Assembly (NCBI GenBank): GCA_003575245.1
Contig: NMQN01000432.1
Location: 1 to 13,522 of the forward strand
Direction of reading: 5' to 3'
DNA from: Candidatus Atribacteria bacterium 1244-E10-H5-B2
Lineage (GTDB): Bacteria > Atribacterota > JS1 > SB-45 > 34-128
Length of the DNA: 13,522 bases
Positions 13,348 through 13,522 of this stretch are shown piece by piece. The first letter of the stretch is position 1, and every line of letters starts with the position of its first letter. Position numbers and translations under genes: made by a program. The notes under the pieces are model-generated. The model was not told the origin of the DNA. It was given only the letters and a program-made list of their open reading frames with translations, and made no database searches.

Positions 13348-13522
13348 ATGTTAGAAACCGGAATGGTGTTTAAAATTGCAGGTATCATTATATGTAGTGT
13401 GCTGATGGTCATCCTGGGGAGAGCAGATAGAAAGAAAAAGCTTCCCACAGGAATTAAATTGATATTCCAAGTTTTAATTTCTTTAATTATAATTTATTTT
13501 GGAATTAAAATAGAATTTTTAC
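13348..13522 (+). CDS. N-terminal part of a small membrane protein resembling a WecA/MraY segment, partial
   Basis: ATG at 13348, with AAGGA-like AGGA (13334-13337) 10 nt upstream, opens a frame that runs off the window after 58 codons. The visible part has two hydrophobic stretches (IAGIIICSVLMVIL and LIFQVLISLIIIYF) separated by GRADRKKKLPTG. The pattern ILG-xx-D then a short basic loop, LP, KLIFQ, a hydrophobic run and FGIKIEFL resembles the region of WecA/MraY proteins around the Asp-Asp motif (compare GVVDDIANLSPKHKFVIQ in the wecA gene upstream). If so, the N-terminal part is missing and the second Asp is replaced by Arg. The resemblance is by eye only, and the function is unknown. Confidence 0.55.
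   Translation, partial: MLETGMVFKIAGIIICSVLMVILGRADRKKKLPTGIKLIFQVLISLIIIYFGIKIEFL

Noticed and set aside
13266..13448. Minus-strand ORF of 60 codons
   Set aside because: It is mostly Phe/Ile/Tyr from A-rich sequence and overlaps the better supported + strand gene at 13348, which has a ribosome binding site.

Overview
The window looks like a piece of an A/T-rich chromosome from an uncultured or deep-branching diderm bacterium. The diderm call rests on a gene whose C-terminus is an Omp85/BamA-type outer-membrane barrel ending in Phe, and on a lipoprotein with a clear lipobox. The archaeal-type bifunctional phosphoglucose/phosphomannose isomerase, a long-form RmlA and a geranylgeranyl-reductase-like flavoprotein would fit a lineage such as Atribacterota. 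That placement is inference only; no rRNA gene is present.

Layout. Positions 1-177 hold the last 58 codons of a superfamily 2 helicase. A type II toxin-antitoxin operon follows (RHH antitoxin, MazF/PemK toxin, 274-853) with a well-formed promoter and a palindromic operator candidate. Next on the + strand is a two-gene unit: GG-reductase-like flavoprotein (911-2086) and RmlA (2128-3198). Facing it on the - strand is a 1037-residue fusion of zinc-peptidase, TolB-like propeller and Omp85 barrel (3275-6388). Upstream of that, same strand, is a Y1/HUH transposase of the RAYT type (6482-7345). Back on the + strand come an Ig/beta-helix lipoprotein (7662-9743), the PGI/PMI isomerase (9909-11039), a WecA/TagO-type polyprenyl-phosphate sugar-phosphate transferase (11144-12067), an NAD-dependent sugar epimerase (12145-13173), and the start of a membrane protein cut by the right edge (13348 onward).

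The sugar genes form one theme. The isomerase makes or interconverts Fru-6-P, Glc-6-P and Man-6-P; RmlA makes dTDP-glucose; the epimerase reshapes nucleotide sugars; the WecA-like enzyme loads the first sugar phosphate onto undecaprenyl phosphate. Together they suggest surface polysaccharide synthesis. The flavoprotein might saturate a polyprenyl chain, but nothing here proves that.

The most striking non-coding structure is a six-copy family of REP-like palindromic repeats built on a 35-nt monomer with an 11-nt core palindrome (GTGCCTGGCAC). The copies occupy six of the intergenic junctions and none lies inside a supported gene. They occur as one monomer (850-884), two 72-nt nearly symmetrical doublets (3202-3273, 6410-6481) and three 63-nt doublets with a different left end (7393-7455, 9765-9827, 12081-12143). 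The RAYT gene is framed by two copies in opposite orientation, the classic arrangement of a REP/RAYT system. These repeats also supply a stop codon and false start codons, so gene starts predicted inside them should be moved. A separate degenerate 8-nt tandem repeat fills the isomerase-wecA gap.
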